Counted from the stretch's first letter, positions 23,601-33,240 are shown. The stretch: DNA of 64,000 nucleotides from Pyropia yezoensis (GCA_009829735.1 CM020619.1:7554375-7618374), one strand, 5' to 3'. Numbers and translations are program-made. Notes: generated by a model from the sequence alone, not told the origin.

Positions 23601-24023
23601 GTTAAGGCAAACTATGCCACCCTCTACCACCCACAAACTAATGGGCAGGTGGAGCGCTTCAACAAAACTATTGTTAGGCAGCTGCGCCACTATGTGAGTG
23701 AGCACGTGAAGACGTGGGACCAATACATTTCTATCCTTACTACTGCCTACAATTCGCAGGTTCACTCATCTACAGGGGAAGTACCCCTCGCTTTTGTGAC
23801 CCCCCGTCGCGTGCGGTCTATTGCCGTGCGGCGGTCGCTCCCAACTAGGGAGGATGGTGGCAGTACGCCTACTCCTACTGAGAGTAAGGCGGAGTTCGCT
23901 GCTAGGCTTGAAAACCTCATCCCTAAAGTCAGGGCTGAGATGGACAAAGCACAAAAGCGCTACAAGCGTACCTTTGACAAAAAGGTGCGCAATGCTAAGC
24001 ACGTCCCCGAGCAGGGTGACTGA
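20631..24023 (+). CDS. pol: E2 Pol polyprotein: protease, RT, RNase H, integrase
   Basis: Reverse transcription and integration enzymes in one 1130-codon frame, -1 relative to gag. Open sequence runs from 20544 without an ATG; made presumably as a Gag-Pol fusion. Seen (numbering from 20631): protease VLDTGSGAS near residue 25; RT with YLDD at 471-474; RNase H with LHVDAS (D623); integrase zinc-binding region ending CTSCAQ; core catalytic D912 (MDILGP), D972 (SDNGPQ) and E1008 (VERFN), the D-D35-E spacing. All key residues are intact, unlike the other copies. The frame ends at TGA 24021-24023, where the related sequence GDWV suggests a lost tryptophan codon. Confidence 0.92.
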   Translation: MLTGENFQVAGRVQLAPGRACCARIVLDTGSGASLIRKSLLPKEVKLQRWRSKADHMIDINGGVLPIVGAVTLPTRLRTHEVDVTYGVVENISVPLLLGTPYVVTQVPLICGPEYWVKLMNGETIPILGKGKSVAPVTVSQSKPVCSVREGFTATLRLARKVTLPPNSVAHVDVVTDFSGNGLVHPHPRLARKHQVHVALGTMDSKAGVPWRIQVMNLSPTPKYFKSGAKFGYIDQHEGPVVAVTLNAGASSDPKSGKEKHQAKSAASPRPHVNMEGVPPRLRVQVERLLDQYHKLWDGQLGLMRATQHRIELKPGAPPIRQQPYRGGPRSRALVKEQVARMEALDVIEASNAEWASPVVIVPKVDGTPRFCIDYRKLNESTVKDSYPLPRMDDCLDSLGEANVFSTLDCNAGYWQIPIAREDRHKTTFTCHCGTYQCKRLPFGLCNAPATFQRAMDMILAGVRWQICLVYLDDIIVFSRSPEEHIGHLGQVFKLLADAGVSLKASKCHLFTQEVEYLGHVVRPGRLSVNEKNLRAIRKAQYPRTQTQMRSFLGMCNVYRRFTKGFAKVAKPLNELVSSTLPKNLPPPSRVEQESFETLRDLLLKPPILAIPRLGGHYILHVDASYDQLGCVLLQQQPDKEYLPVGYFSKGLNSAEKNYGVTELEGLAVVWAVTSLRHYLEGEKFLIRCDHRALQFIFKTDCTNTRLNWWRVRLAPFNFDIEYRPGRQHALADGLSRVPTEGLDTNPVDEDIPIVGVVTRSGQALDPEAPGNKKYLPLSLDEVVKAQAEDPFCKSQRDILDTVVETRFFLGDDGLLMRRGVFQGTEQLVVPASLKDSILEREHNAPTGGHLGSSRLYQTLRTRYYWPSMVVDIYSWVAACTSCAQNRLMERRPSTAMLLFPAKEPFAALAMDILGPLPVTEEGNQYLLVICDRFTKLTRAIPLAEITAMSVVSAFLDHWVAAYGIPDSTLSDNGPQFASVLFQGVLDMLGVKANYATLYHPQTNGQVERFNKTIVRQLRHYVSEHVKTWDQYISILTTAYNSQVHSSTGEVPLAFVTPRRVRSIAVRRSLPTREDGGSTPTPTESKAEFAARLENLIPKVRAEMDKAQKRYKRTFDKKVRNAKHVPEQGD

Positions 24024-24455
24024 GTGCTGGTACACTCGCACACCCCAACTGGGGGTAAGCTGGTATTCCAGACGAAGGGACCGTACCAGGTCCTTCGTAC
24101 TGATGGGCGGCGCTTCACCATCGAAAGTGACGATGGGGTCCGCACAGTGAGCGGGCAGGACGTGGTCAAAGTTGCACCACCGCCTGCAGGCGACCCAGCT
24201 TGAGCGCGTGCGTTGGAATCGTGGCGCCTCCCCTCACTGCCTGCGGCCAAACAGGGCCCACAGGAGTACGTGTTCGATAAGTTCATCGACCACGGATGGG
24301 ATGAAGACATTGACCGCCTCATGTTGAGGGTGCGTTGGTTTGGCTACAAAGCCAAGGATGATACGTGGGAGTATGTGGAGGACCTTCCCGCTGAGAAGGT
24401 CCGGGCGTACTGTGCCCGGAATGAGATAGACCCTAACAGCCCTCCCTCAACGTGA
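24024..24455 (+). pseudogene. E2 integrase C-terminus and chromodomain, beyond stop codons
   Basis: Same frame as Pol. After TGA 24021 the integrase C-terminal barrel continues to a second TGA at 24201-24203; the chromodomain follows (VFDKFIDHGWDEDIDRLMLR, then VRWFGYKAKDDTWE) to 24455. No ATG is available for separate translation. The second stop is at the same place as the TAA before the E1 chromodomain. Either decay or stop-codon readthrough. Confidence 0.75.
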
Positions 24456-24566
24456 GGGAAGGCCGAGCAACAGTGCCAAGAGAGTGCTTCAAGTCGAAGT
24501 GGTACGCAGAGTGGCTTTTAACTACAGCCCTAACCCTCACACTCTCACAACAAAGGCAGCTGCCAA

Positions 24567-26510
24567 CTAGGCACGCATGCTAGACTCTCCCACTCCACGG
24601 CCCTCGCCCTCACGTGGAGGCGAGCGGCGAGACCCACGCCGATAACGGTCTCCACTCGTTGGAGGGGGCGGCGGCTCCAATTCGGAACCGTCGCGCCCCT
24701 CACGGTCGCGCAAGTGGCGCCGACCGTGGCCACTCTTCTGCCTGGTCTTGCGCGCAAGTTTGCGACGCAGACGCTGGACAGACTTCGTCTCCGACGGGGT
24801 AGAGGACTCCGAAACGGAGTAAGACAACTGGTCTTCCGATACGGAAGGAGAGCGCCGCGAGTGTCGGCGACGACGGCGAGGAGGCGAGTATGCCCGGCTC
24901 GCGCGACGTTTGCCACGCCTAAGTGGGGCTGGCTGGGGCATAATAGCCCCAATGCGAGCCAACTCGGCTGTCATAAACTCCGCCACCGACTCGCAACTCG
25001 CGGTCGCCACTGCAGTACGAACGCGCTCCTCAAGTTGAGGAGTCTCGGAACTCTGTAGGGTTGCGGTCGACGCGGCCAACCAGGAAATGGTGCGCACCAA
25101 CGTGGTGATCATCATCTCTGAGGTTAGAGGCGTGGGCGGCAACACCAACTTGGGGTATACCGTCAGGAGGGTGGCCCTAAAGTTGGGGGACACCGGGGTG
25201 GAAGACTCCACGGCCACGCTGATCGGGATGTTCCCGTGAGGTTGGAAAGGAACAGGAGGAAGCGGAGGGGCCCGCCGAGGTGGCGGTACCCGGGTGTAAC
25301 TGCGACCCCGACTTGGGGCCCCCGCAGTGGGTTGAGTCATATGGTCATCATAGGACGGCACGGCCATAACTATGGGCTTGTCCGGGGGTGGCGCAGTGTG
25401 GCGATCCACCCCCGGGGCATACGGGTAGTCCCCGATGCCCAACCCCTCTCGTAGGACCACACGGCCGTCGTGAAGTTCACGAGCGACCCACACGAACTGG
25501 CGAAGTGCGCCATCGTCCTTGGGCCCACGAGTGGGGCGGCGCAACTTGTGCTCAATGCTCTCCCACTCGATAAACTTATGGAGCCGGAGCATCTCCTCAA
25601 GTAGAGTGAGTTGTCCTGATGAGCACCCCTCAGCAACTAGCTGAGGGGTGAGCTGTTCCAAACCTTGGATGAGCCGGAGGGGGAGATGCCAGAGCATCCC
25701 CCGCCGCTGAACACAGGACACCCAGGTCGACATGACCTCGAGGAGCCACTGGGTGGCCAACATGGCCCACACCAGGTGATCAGGGGCAGCCGTCAACATG
25801 ACGGAGCCGAAGTGGTCAAGCAACCGTGGCAACAACGCCGGGAACCCGTAGGGGACCTCAACTTGAGGCCACCACGCGGGCTTCTTCGGATAGTACTGCT
25901 CCTTACTGGCAGCAGACTGTTGAGGAAACTCAAGTTGAGCCGAGGTCACCAAGTAGGGACCTCGCCGAAAGTCTTTCTCCATCCGCACATCAAAGTGATG
26001 AGTGTGCGGATCGGCCTCGTGGAGGTACGGTGGGCGAGTTGCCACAGCGTCCCACGTGAAGGTCGGCAAGTCGCCGGGACCCGGGATAGTTCCCCCGCGG
26101 TCCACCATGGCCTTGGCCCGCTGAACGTCCTCAACCTCCTCATCGTCCAGAAAGGCAAACTGGTCCGTCCTGAAGCCGGCAGGGAACCCGACCCTACGGG
26201 GATACTTCTCCCGTAGGCGGTCCCATACCCGGCTTATCGCTGCGCCAAGTCGGCCACAGCGAAGAACAGTCAGCCCCTCCTCATAGAGAGGCCAAGCGGG
26301 GTAAAACCACCGCCCCAAGGCCTCACGCGGGACAACTTGTCCCGCCTCCGGGGGAGACCCCGCCGTCAACCCAAAGCCGGGTGACGCGGGAGTCCCATCC
26401 CCCGGAGCGATCGCGGAGCCCCCGCCGGAAGTCCCGGCGGGTGCTGCACCGTAGGAGGTGTCCTCCATGCGCTCGTCAAGAGAGTCCGTCTCCACTCCCG
26501 GAGTCGCCAT
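24567..26510 (-). CDS. E2 antisense accessory gene, unknown function
   Basis: Intact 647-residue frame on the strand opposite gag-pol, between pol and the 3' LTR. The start at 26510 (MATPGVETDS) matches the position and style of the starts in E4 (MASPSGPSD) and E5 (MSDPQEPRG); an upstream in-frame Met is at 26681. Seen: low-complexity N-terminus; a folded core including PAWWPQVEVPYGF and long Leu-rich helices (LLEVMSTWV, LTLLEEMLRLHKFIEWESI); a Pro-rich linker; and a basic Arg/Ser-rich C-terminus that could be a nuclear signal. No named family recognised. Homologues lie at 17128-28142, 32177-33240 and 45242-47524. Antisense extra genes at this place are known in plant Tat-lineage elements such as Grande; whether this protein is related cannot be judged here. 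Confidence 0.82.
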   Translation of the reverse strand: MATPGVETDSLDERMEDTSYGAAPAGTSGGGSAIAPGDGTPASPGFGLTAGSPPEAGQVVPREALGRWFYPAWPLYEEGLTVLRCGRLGAAISRVWDRLREKYPRRVGFPAGFRTDQFAFLDDEEVEDVQRAKAMVDRGGTIPGPGDLPTFTWDAVATRPPYLHEADPHTHHFDVRMEKDFRRGPYLVTSAQLEFPQQSAASKEQYYPKKPAWWPQVEVPYGFPALLPRLLDHFGSVMLTAAPDHLVWAMLATQWLLEVMSTWVSCVQRRGMLWHLPLRLIQGLEQLTPQLVAEGCSSGQLTLLEEMLRLHKFIEWESIEHKLRRPTRGPKDDGALRQFVWVARELHDGRVVLREGLGIGDYPYAPGVDRHTAPPPDKPIVMAVPSYDDHMTQPTAGAPSRGRSYTRVPPPRRAPPLPPVPFQPHGNIPISVAVESSTPVSPNFRATLLTVYPKLVLPPTPLTSEMMITTLVRTISWLAASTATLQSSETPQLEERVRTAVATASCESVAEFMTAELARIGAIMPQPAPLRRGKRRASRAYSPPRRRRRHSRRSPSVSEDQLSYSVSESSTPSETKSVQRLRRKLARKTRQKSGHGRRHLRDREGRDGSELEPPPPPTSGDRYRRGSRRSPPREGEGRGVGESSMRA

Positions 26511-26835
26511 GGCTCTCCCCAAGTTGGGGAGAGACACTCTGGCTATCGCAGCACGAGACCCGCCTCGAGTTGAGGGGGACTCGGATCGTGGGTATACGGG
26601 TGGCCTCCCCAGCGTGGGGCGGCCCAATGGAAGGTGAAGGGGAGGTGGTGGTAATGGTGAAGTGTGAACTGAGGAGAGCAAGCTGCCGAGTGGGCAAGCT
26701 TGAGGAGAGGGGCAATCAACGTGACCGCCTTCACATCCGCGTTACGTACTCAAGGGGGGGACAGCAAGTCGCGCCCCCAACGCCGAGACGTGCGTTTACG
26801 CACCCCCTCACAGGGCCGACCGGGTCGGTCGGAAC

Positions 26836-26849
26836 TGAGGAGAGGGGAG
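26836..26849 (+). promoter_or_regulatory. E2 polypurine tract
   Basis: GAGGAGAGGGGAG-type purine run ending directly at the 3' LTR; primes plus-strand DNA synthesis in this element class. Confidence 0.8.
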
Positions 26850-27320
26850 TGTGGCAGTATTGACCCCCAGGTAGGGGGGGCAACACGTGCCATGCAAGGG
26901 GCGGCAGGCCACTAGCCTGATCCGTTCCTCCCCCTGCATTTGGGTCCATATTCCCTAAGTTTGGGATAGTTAGCTTAGTAGTAAATCCAACGTGGATTTG
27001 AGGGTTTTCTGCATTTATCGTCTTGAATTTTCGTGTGGCCCGGTGGGCAGGTGCTGGGGTGGGAGATTCTGAGTGGCGAGATTCTGAGTGGACCCCGGGG
27101 GGATAAGGGGAGGGACAGCGGGGCTTGGCCCTGCTTCCCCGTCCCGACCAAAAAACTGTTGGACCACACACCATCTTCTTGTTTGTCAGTGCGGGGATTG
27201 CCCCACAACAGGGATAGAGTGTGTGCGACTTGCACTTCTTCCGGTTCCCGCCGACACGGGAGGCAGCCCTTGTACACCGCCCCAACTTGGGTGTCGTGTG
27301 TGCAAGTGGTTTTTGCCACA
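26850..27320 (+). repeat. E2 3' LTR
   Basis: 471 bases, same termini as the 5' LTR, followed by the GCGGT target duplication and the continuing E1 antisense gene. Confidence 0.95.
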
Positions 27321-28139
27321 GCGGTACTCATCCACCAAGTAGGCGCCGGCAAGGACGGCCCACTCCGACCGAAAGACCTTCCACACCCAAGCGTTGTTGG
27401 CCAACAGGAGATTCTTGATCTAGGTCGACGACGGGGGCATCTCCACCATAGCGCCATGAGGGACTTCAACCGCCGACCACTAAGGGGGCACTCGTAGGTA
27501 GTGGGCCGCCCGAATGGAAACCGGGCAAGAGGGGAACTCCGCCTCATGCCAACCCACGAAGAACCCACTGGTGCTGGTGCTGTAGAACCGGTGGGCCGTC
27601 GCGAGCTGATGAGGAGGCCGAAACCCGGGGCGGCCGATGAAGGGGGTGGCCATCACCACGTACTCGGCCAACGGGGAGGGGGGCATCTTGGCCATCACGA
27701 CCGTCGCCAACATCGACTTGGCCGCCCTGGTGTAGCCAATCTCCGCTTCATGACGCACCACCGTGATGGCGTCGCTACGATCGTCGGCCCCCGGGACATA
27801 GGCGTCCTTCATGGCCATCATCTGCTTGCGGAAAGTGTTCCCGTGACTTCCACCGTCAATGGCCAACATGGTTCGGTGGGCCAACGTTGAGGTCGTCCAC
27901 TTGTGACCGCGCTCCCGCTCCGACGCTAGGGCCCATCCCGCCATGTCGCGGTCGTCGGCCGGTAGGACACCCACCGCCGACTCGTACGGGACCGCCTCCT
28001 GCCCCTCCTCCGCTACCGGGCCCTCCATGTCAATGTCAAGGCCCACAACAAGAAGGTGGATGACGTCGGACAAGTACCCGACGAGGAGATAGCCGACAAC
28101 GAGGTGATTGGGGCAGAGGGGCGCTAACCGGATGGCCGA

Positions 28140-28166
28140 CAAGGGAAGGAGAAGAAAGGAGGGGAG
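28140..28166 (+). promoter_or_regulatory. Candidate E1 polypurine tract
   Basis: Uninterrupted purines (mostly AAGGGAAGGAGAAG and AAAGGAGGGGAG) just past the 5' end of the E1 antisense gene, the position expected from E2. The LTR expected after it is not clearly recognisable. Confidence 0.45.
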
Positions 28167-28187
28167 TTGCCCCCTGGAGATGGCGGT

Positions 28188-29123
28188 TGTATCCCCCCCC
28201 CCCCTCCTTCCTTTTCTTGTGGCCTTTGCTCCCCGTTTTGCACGCTTGGTGTGGCCCTGGCGTACACCCTTGTTGCTAGCGCAAGACCCACCGACACGTC
28301 AGGGCCTCCATCGCGTGGACCTGAGGCCACGTCGGCCGAGCGACACGCGATGGTCCGCCCGGTCCGCGTCATGGTTGGTCGTGGATGGCCACCCTCTCCT
28401 CCTTTCCTCCCCTCACTGTCTCTCGAGGCCCCTGGACCTGACCTATGTGTGCGGCCGGCGGGGACGCTCGGGCCTGGCGAAGGGGCCCTGTGGCGTTTGT
28501 AGCCCTTGTTCCCCCTCCGGAGACCGCGGAGTGCTGGCCTACGTTGGGGCGTCAGCGGATCATTGGTCGGCCGTCGCGGGAGGCCAGGTGTTGCTGGCCG
28601 TTGGTTGTGGACTAACCAAGAAAGGCCCCCCCCCCCCTCCCCCTGGACTCGGTGGCCTGGGATTTGATTGTTTCTCTATGCATTTGTCTTTTCTCGATTT
28701 TCCTTGCGTGTTTTCGTGCTTTTCATCCTTTTTCTCCCATTGGGTTTTTTGGGCGGATTGCACCTGTGTGTGGGGGTTTTTCGCTTGCCTTTTTTTCGAG
28801 GGATTATGTTGGAGCGGGTGCCCCGGTGTGCTCCGGTGTAGGCCGGGTGCATGCTGGCACTTGGCCCGCTGGGGAGGTCACCTGGGGAGCCCTTTGGAGA
28901 GTTCTTGTGGGCTCGGCCCGGGGTCCGAACGAGGTCCCTCTTGTAAGACAACGTTGCTTTGGGTTTCTCCTTCCCCTTCGGCAAAAGCCTTCTACCTTTA
29001 CCTCGGACCTTGAGGTGGGCAAGCGCGCGTGGGGTTCCCTGGCCCGTTCCTTCTAGTGGTTACCCTTTGTCCCGCTGGGTTGGATCGGGTGCCCTGTGGG
29101 CAAGCGGTGGTCATAACGCTACA
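28188..29123 (-). repeat. Probable LTR, most likely the 3' LTR of E3
   Basis: On the minus strand it would begin TGTAGCG right after a G-run (29136-29124) that follows the E3 pol stop, and end GATACA. No second copy is present in the window, so the limits rest on the TG/CA ends and the neighbouring purine tract. It holds T-rich and C-run stretches on the + strand and no gene. It could instead be the right LTR of E1. Confidence 0.4.
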
Positions 29124-29163
29124 CTCCACCCCCCGACAGGCGAAGTCGGTTTCGGTTGGGTTC

Positions 29164-30920
29164 TTACAGTAGGTGGCGTCGCCTCATGTATGGCATGAGC
29201 AGTTGGCAGAGTGTTTTATCCGCTCGCTCCCAGGTGGGTGAGTCGTATCCGACCCACATTACCTTGACGTACCAGGGTTCTGGTAGGTCCGGGTCGTTTT
29301 GTCCGACGATGCTCTCCACCTGGTATGGGATTCCATCCGGGCCCACCGGATCCTCTGACCGGTGGGTGGTAAGAGCTTCATGTAGCAACCCAGCCGGTAC
29401 CGGCTGAGGCTGTTCCGGCCTCGGCGCCGGCGGGACATCATTCATGCTGATGCGTTTTATCTCCGTATCGGAGAGGAGGATGACGGAGTGCTTGTCCCTG
29501 TGTAGGATCTGATAAGGTCCCTTGACCGGTTGCATGAGCTTGGTCCCTCGGAGCTTTTGGCATCGCATATACACCCAGTGACCTGTTAACAGGGTCGCGT
29601 TGCGCACCCGTAGTCGGGCGTCGAAGTTCTTCTTGTATCGTAGTTGAGTTCTGTCAAGGGCACCCTTAAGCTTAGGGATCATCCACGATAGGTTGGCCAA
29701 CCAAGCTAGGTGGATCCGTTCGGCCGGACGGCCTTTCGGCGTGTCGTACCGGGTGCGTGTGCCCGGTGGCAGGGTGAGGTTCCCCACGCCCAGAGGCATG
29801 ACCCACTCCAGTGGGCAATGTTCGTGCTCCTGTGTGGCCAGGCGTTGTACACCAGTGTGAGGACGGAGTGAGGCCTGTCCCACGTGTTCTTGTGCTCAGC
29901 CACGAAGCACTGTAGCATCTTGACGATGGTACGGTTGAATCGTTCCACTTTCCCGTTGGTCTGTGGGTGGTAGTCGGATGCCCGACGTTGATCGATACTG
30001 AACATACCGAGGACCTTCGTGCAGAAAGCCGAGGTCATGTTCGCTCCGTTATCGGAAAGAAGTTGATCCATGACTCCGTGTGCACTGATCCAGTGGTCAA
30101 CCACTGCGTTCATGATAGTGTACGCCGTGTCATCCGGGATGGCTGCCGCCCGCGACAGCTTGGTAAAGCGGTCGAACTTGACCGAGATATATCTGTTCCC
30201 TTCTTCCGTAACCGGAAGCGGCCCGAGTATGTCGATAACGACTCGCTCTTTGGGCCCATTTGGTGGGAATTGTTTCATAGCGGATGCCCGCCTATGAACA
30301 CTCATACGGCTACGCGCACATGGGTGACACCCCCGTACATGGTCGATCCCGTCGGTTGCCATTGCTGGCCAGTAGAAGAACCTTCGCGTGGCTGCGAACA
30401 TACGTGAGCCCCCCGGGTGTCCGGCTGTAGGGTTCTCGTGTTCCCGTTCCATCACGGCTCTCCGTATGGATACGGGGCCCATGATTTGATGTCGTCCGTC
30501 GGCGGGTGCCCGCCGGTATATGAGTCCGTCTTCGTTCTCGGAGAAGATGCCGGCCGTTCCGGCTAGGAGGTTCGCACGATGGCGTCTATGGTCATCGTCA
30601 TTGGCCTGTGCCTCGCGGAAGTCCGCGAGGGTCAGTGGGCACGCGAGGTGGTCCATGGCATGGTCAACGATACCTTGGGTGGCATTGCCCACCAAGCACA
30701 TCGGTACTACCGGGATGTCCTCGTCCACCCCGGCCGGGTATCCACGCTCGTTGTGTCGAGGCGAGACAACGCATCTCCCAGATGATGAGTAGCGCCGGCC
30801 TTATATATTGTCCGGTAGTCGCGCTTGGCCATCTTCAGCCTCCATCGGGCTAGCCGACCATGGCTGTCGGAATCCCTGTCGCCAAGGATGAGAAGCCATC
30901 GTAGCGGTTCGTACTCGGAC
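29164..30920 (-). pseudogene. pol: E3 pol 3' half: RNase H end, integrase, chromodomain
   Basis: Continues the RNase H broken at 42553. Seen: integrase zinc-binding region (EREHENPTAGHPGGSRMF, then CHPCARS), core VIDILGPLPV, SDNGAN and KVERFN supplying D, D, E, then integrase C-terminal region and a chromodomain (YQVESIVG, WYVKVMWVGYDSPTW) without an intervening stop. Frame changes near 30725 and, through loss of one C relative to E5, near 29822. Ends at 29164. A G-run follows directly. Confidence 0.88.
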
Positions 30921-30925
30921 CTTAT

Positions 30926-31614
30926 TGTAGTGGTTTTACGTACCTTAGGCGCGTAGCACCCAGAGCACACGGAGAAACAACCCACCAAGAACGCGGGGAG
31001 ACAAGAGAGATACCGATCCGTTGACCGCCTGGCTAGTTCACGCGGGGATCCGCGACCAGGACGACAGTGTTCAAGCACACGCAAGTCTCCTTTTTTCGAA
31101 GGGGGAAGCGACGCGCACCCCCACGCACACTCTTACCCTCTCTCACCCGCACCCAGCAGCCCTCCACACCGGGCCACGTGCGGGCCAATAAAACCCTCCA
31201 ACATGTCCGGAGGGCCCCCTCCCCCACGGATCATCCCTGCCAGCGGGGCAGGAACCTCCAAGATACGGGGAAGAGGAGCCCCGCCGAACATCAGTGCCAA
31301 CACTCAAGATCTCCCCAATCTCACGATCACGCAAAATACACAATCAAAATCCAAACCCCAAATGCATCCCATCCCGGAATATTGACCAATGGCCAATTCC
31401 GGTCAGGGGAAATTCCCATACACTGGAAATCCCAACATGGGCTCCAGAACCAATGGCGACCCGGTCCCATCTCCATAGGAGGGGACCAATCGGAAGCCAG
31501 TAAAATCCCAAAGAGCCAAATCGGCCCCGTCCTCCTCACTAGGAGGGTGGGCACAGGGGTGCGACGCGATCTCTACGAGGTCCCCCCACGTGGAGGGCCC
31601 ATGGGGTCCCTACA
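30926..31614 (-). repeat. E4 3' LTR (empty site for the hAT)
   Basis: 689 bases, TGTAGTG...CCCTACA on the + strand. It contains a single GTACCTTA followed by GGCGCGTAGC, the uninterrupted version of the site hit by the hAT in the other LTR. The 231-base-plus frame reading through this LTR is shared by both copies and is not a gene. Confidence 0.93.
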
Positions 31615-32176
31615 CTTCCCACACCTCCAGGGGGTTGCGACTCGCGACCCAGACACCGGGGCAAAAATCTTCCGGGTGCTTAGCGGGCGGCGAAGGCAAT
31701 GCCACTTGGCAACATGCCGTCCCCACCGCCGAGTGTACCCACCCCATGGGGGTGTGGATGACACTGGGTCAGATCGGCCCAATGGTTTCCTCCCTTGGGG
31801 AGACAATTGTGGCCACTATCGTCGCGTGACAGGCGGGATACGTGGAGACACCCCCTCCAAACCACCACCCGAGGGGTGGGTGACGCAACAAGGATGGAGC
31901 CCGTCTCCTCCCACGGCCCTGCCGGCACGGGGTGGGGACGTGAGGGGCAGGCTGTCCTGGCTTAGCCGGGAGCGAGGGGTACTTACCCGTTTGGGGTGGA
32001 CCCGGGAAGGGGGGTTTACAACGGGTGCTCGCCGCGAGGGCGGCCACCGTCTTCTCCCCTTCTTCGTCACCTCTCGCTTCTACCGGCCGGCGTGCATCCC
32101 CCTCTTCCTCACCCTAAGGGTGGGGGTAGCATCCACGTTTTCCCCCGCCGTCGTCTCCGGTGGAGAGCGGCCAGTC
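31615..32176. other. E4 spacer between 3' LTR and antisense gene
   Basis: Includes the purine tract (minus strand GGAGGTGTGGGAAG) next to the LTR and must hold the promoter and leader of the antisense gene if it is expressed. No motif recognised. Confidence 0.5.
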
Positions 32177-33240
32177 ATGGCTTCCCCGTCGGGGCCATCG
32201 GACCACAACGCCACCATGGGTGACGGCGGCGGACCCGCTTCCCTGTCGGTTCCTTCCTCCCCCCGTGGCCTTTTGGCCACGCGGATGCCACCCGCTGCTC
32301 CGGGCGAGGTCCTTATGGACGACGCCGGGAGCGGCCGGGGTGATGCCGGTCCGGCTTCGCCGGGCGAGGTACCTGTACCACCGTTGGCGGACACGGAGGA
32401 GCCTAGCCCCCGTCGGGGAGGTAACCCCTTTTTAGAAGGAGTGGCCTCACCCACACCCTCTTTCCTGCGTGGTCGTCGACCGCTGGGTTCATGTCAACCC
32501 CCGCCGTATGGCGGGCGTTTGGACGACGTTTCGTCATCTTTTCCCGGACCTATATGAGGTCCCCATTGGTACTCCCACCGACTACCGTATCCTCCGCTTT
32601 GCGGATGACTTGAAGGTGGCCCGGCAGCTGGAGGAAGCGTGTGACCGCCCTTCTCTGCCGGAGGGAGCTATGCCGGTCTTTGACCTGGCCTCCTACCCGG
32701 GGTCGCTACCTTCCATTGGGGAGCGCCCACGAGGATACTTCCTGCGCCAAGCGCTGGCAGAGCGTCGGCATCGTCGGCGGCATGGCATATTTGCCTATGC
32801 GGAGCAGCGGAAGGTCGAGGGCTTCACCCACGAAGACCGGCTGAAGTACTATTTGGTTGTCCCCACCTGGTGGAGTGCGTACGAGGTGCCTCGCGGTATG
32901 GCCGCGCGGATTGGCAACCTTGTTGCTCTTCGGGGTAGTCGGCTTATGGCCGACGGACAAGACTCCGCGGCCAGGGCTACCCTGAACGCCTGCTGGCTCG
33001 TCGAGGTGGCTGATGTACTGTTGTCATCCGGCCTGTTCTACGGACATGCCTGGCTTATCCCTCTTGCTCTGCTCCGGGTTCTCAAAGAGATTCCAATTGA
33101 CGTCCTTTGCCCTGACCACCCTGGCCGGGCGGCATTCCTTCTGGCTCTTCTTCTCCTCCTTGAGGAGGTACATCGTAAAGCGTTACCCTCGTATCTGGGT
33201 CTTCCCTTCCGGCCCCGCTTGCTGGTTCGGTGCTCGCGGT
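32177..33240 (+). pseudogene. E4 antisense accessory gene, truncated and frameshifted
   Basis: Opposite strand to gag. Starts MASPSGPSD at 32177, low-complexity N-terminus, frame change near 32465, then the conserved core: VPTWWSAYEVPRGM and the Leu-rich helices ending LLLLLEEVHRKALPS align with the E2 protein. It is cut at about 33205-33250, where sequence of the protease gene on the other strand begins, so the C-terminal third is lost with the same deletion that removed RT and integrase. Confidence 0.75.

Larger units (their letters stand above)
17940..27320 (+). mobile_element. E2: complete Ty3/gypsy chromovirus (family B), 9.38 kb
   Basis: Two LTRs (17940-18409 and 26850-27320), each starting TGTGGCA and ending TGCCACA, primer-binding site, gag, pol, a chromodomain tail and an antisense gene. 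Target duplication GCGGT at 17935-17939 and 27321-27325. The LTRs differ at about a dozen positions by eye over ~470 bases, so the insertion is fairly recent. The host site is the antisense gene of E1. Confidence 0.95.
17128..28142 (-). pseudogene. E1 antisense accessory gene, split by E2 (pieces 28142-27321 and 17939-17128)
   Basis: Minus-strand gene homologous to the antisense gene of E2. The upstream piece (28142-27321) holds the core motif around WSAVEVPHG, with TAG replacing the first of two tryptophans at about 27480. The downstream piece (17939-17128) continues with the Leu-rich helical segment beginning LWLFSRPLRQLILRVG and a Ser/Pro-rich tail. E2 sits between the two, flanked by GCGGT duplications, so the two pieces were one gene before insertion. 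Function unknown. The start codon is not fixed; 28142 is the first Met of the open frame. Confidence 0.72.
11765..28187 (+). mobile_element. E1: degraded Ty3/gypsy chromovirus (family A) with an antisense gene, interrupted by E2
   Basis: Order on + strand: 5'-truncated gag, pol with protease, RT, RNase H, integrase and chromodomain (to 16725), then the conserved antisense gene (minus strand, 28142-27321 and 17939-17128, split by E2), then a purine tract at 28140-28166 that could be its polypurine tract. No 5' LTR is seen and the right LTR is uncertain. The gag and protease resemble those of E6. Assigning the antisense gene to E1 rests on order and orientation matching E2. Confidence 0.7.

Noticed and set aside
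20631..24455. UGA or UAA reassigned to sense
   Set aside because: Stops of all three types occur in decayed copies, and intact genes use TGA, TAA and TAG as terminators; ordinary Trp codons are used in the same frames.
28108..29013. 301-codon + frame
   Set aside because: Phe/Cys/Pro-rich translation of T-rich and C-run DNA in a probable LTR; no homologue in the window.
31067..32557. 496-codon + frame
   Set aside because: Its first part is LTR, repeated at 42000-42554; only the part from 32177 belongs to the antisense gene.
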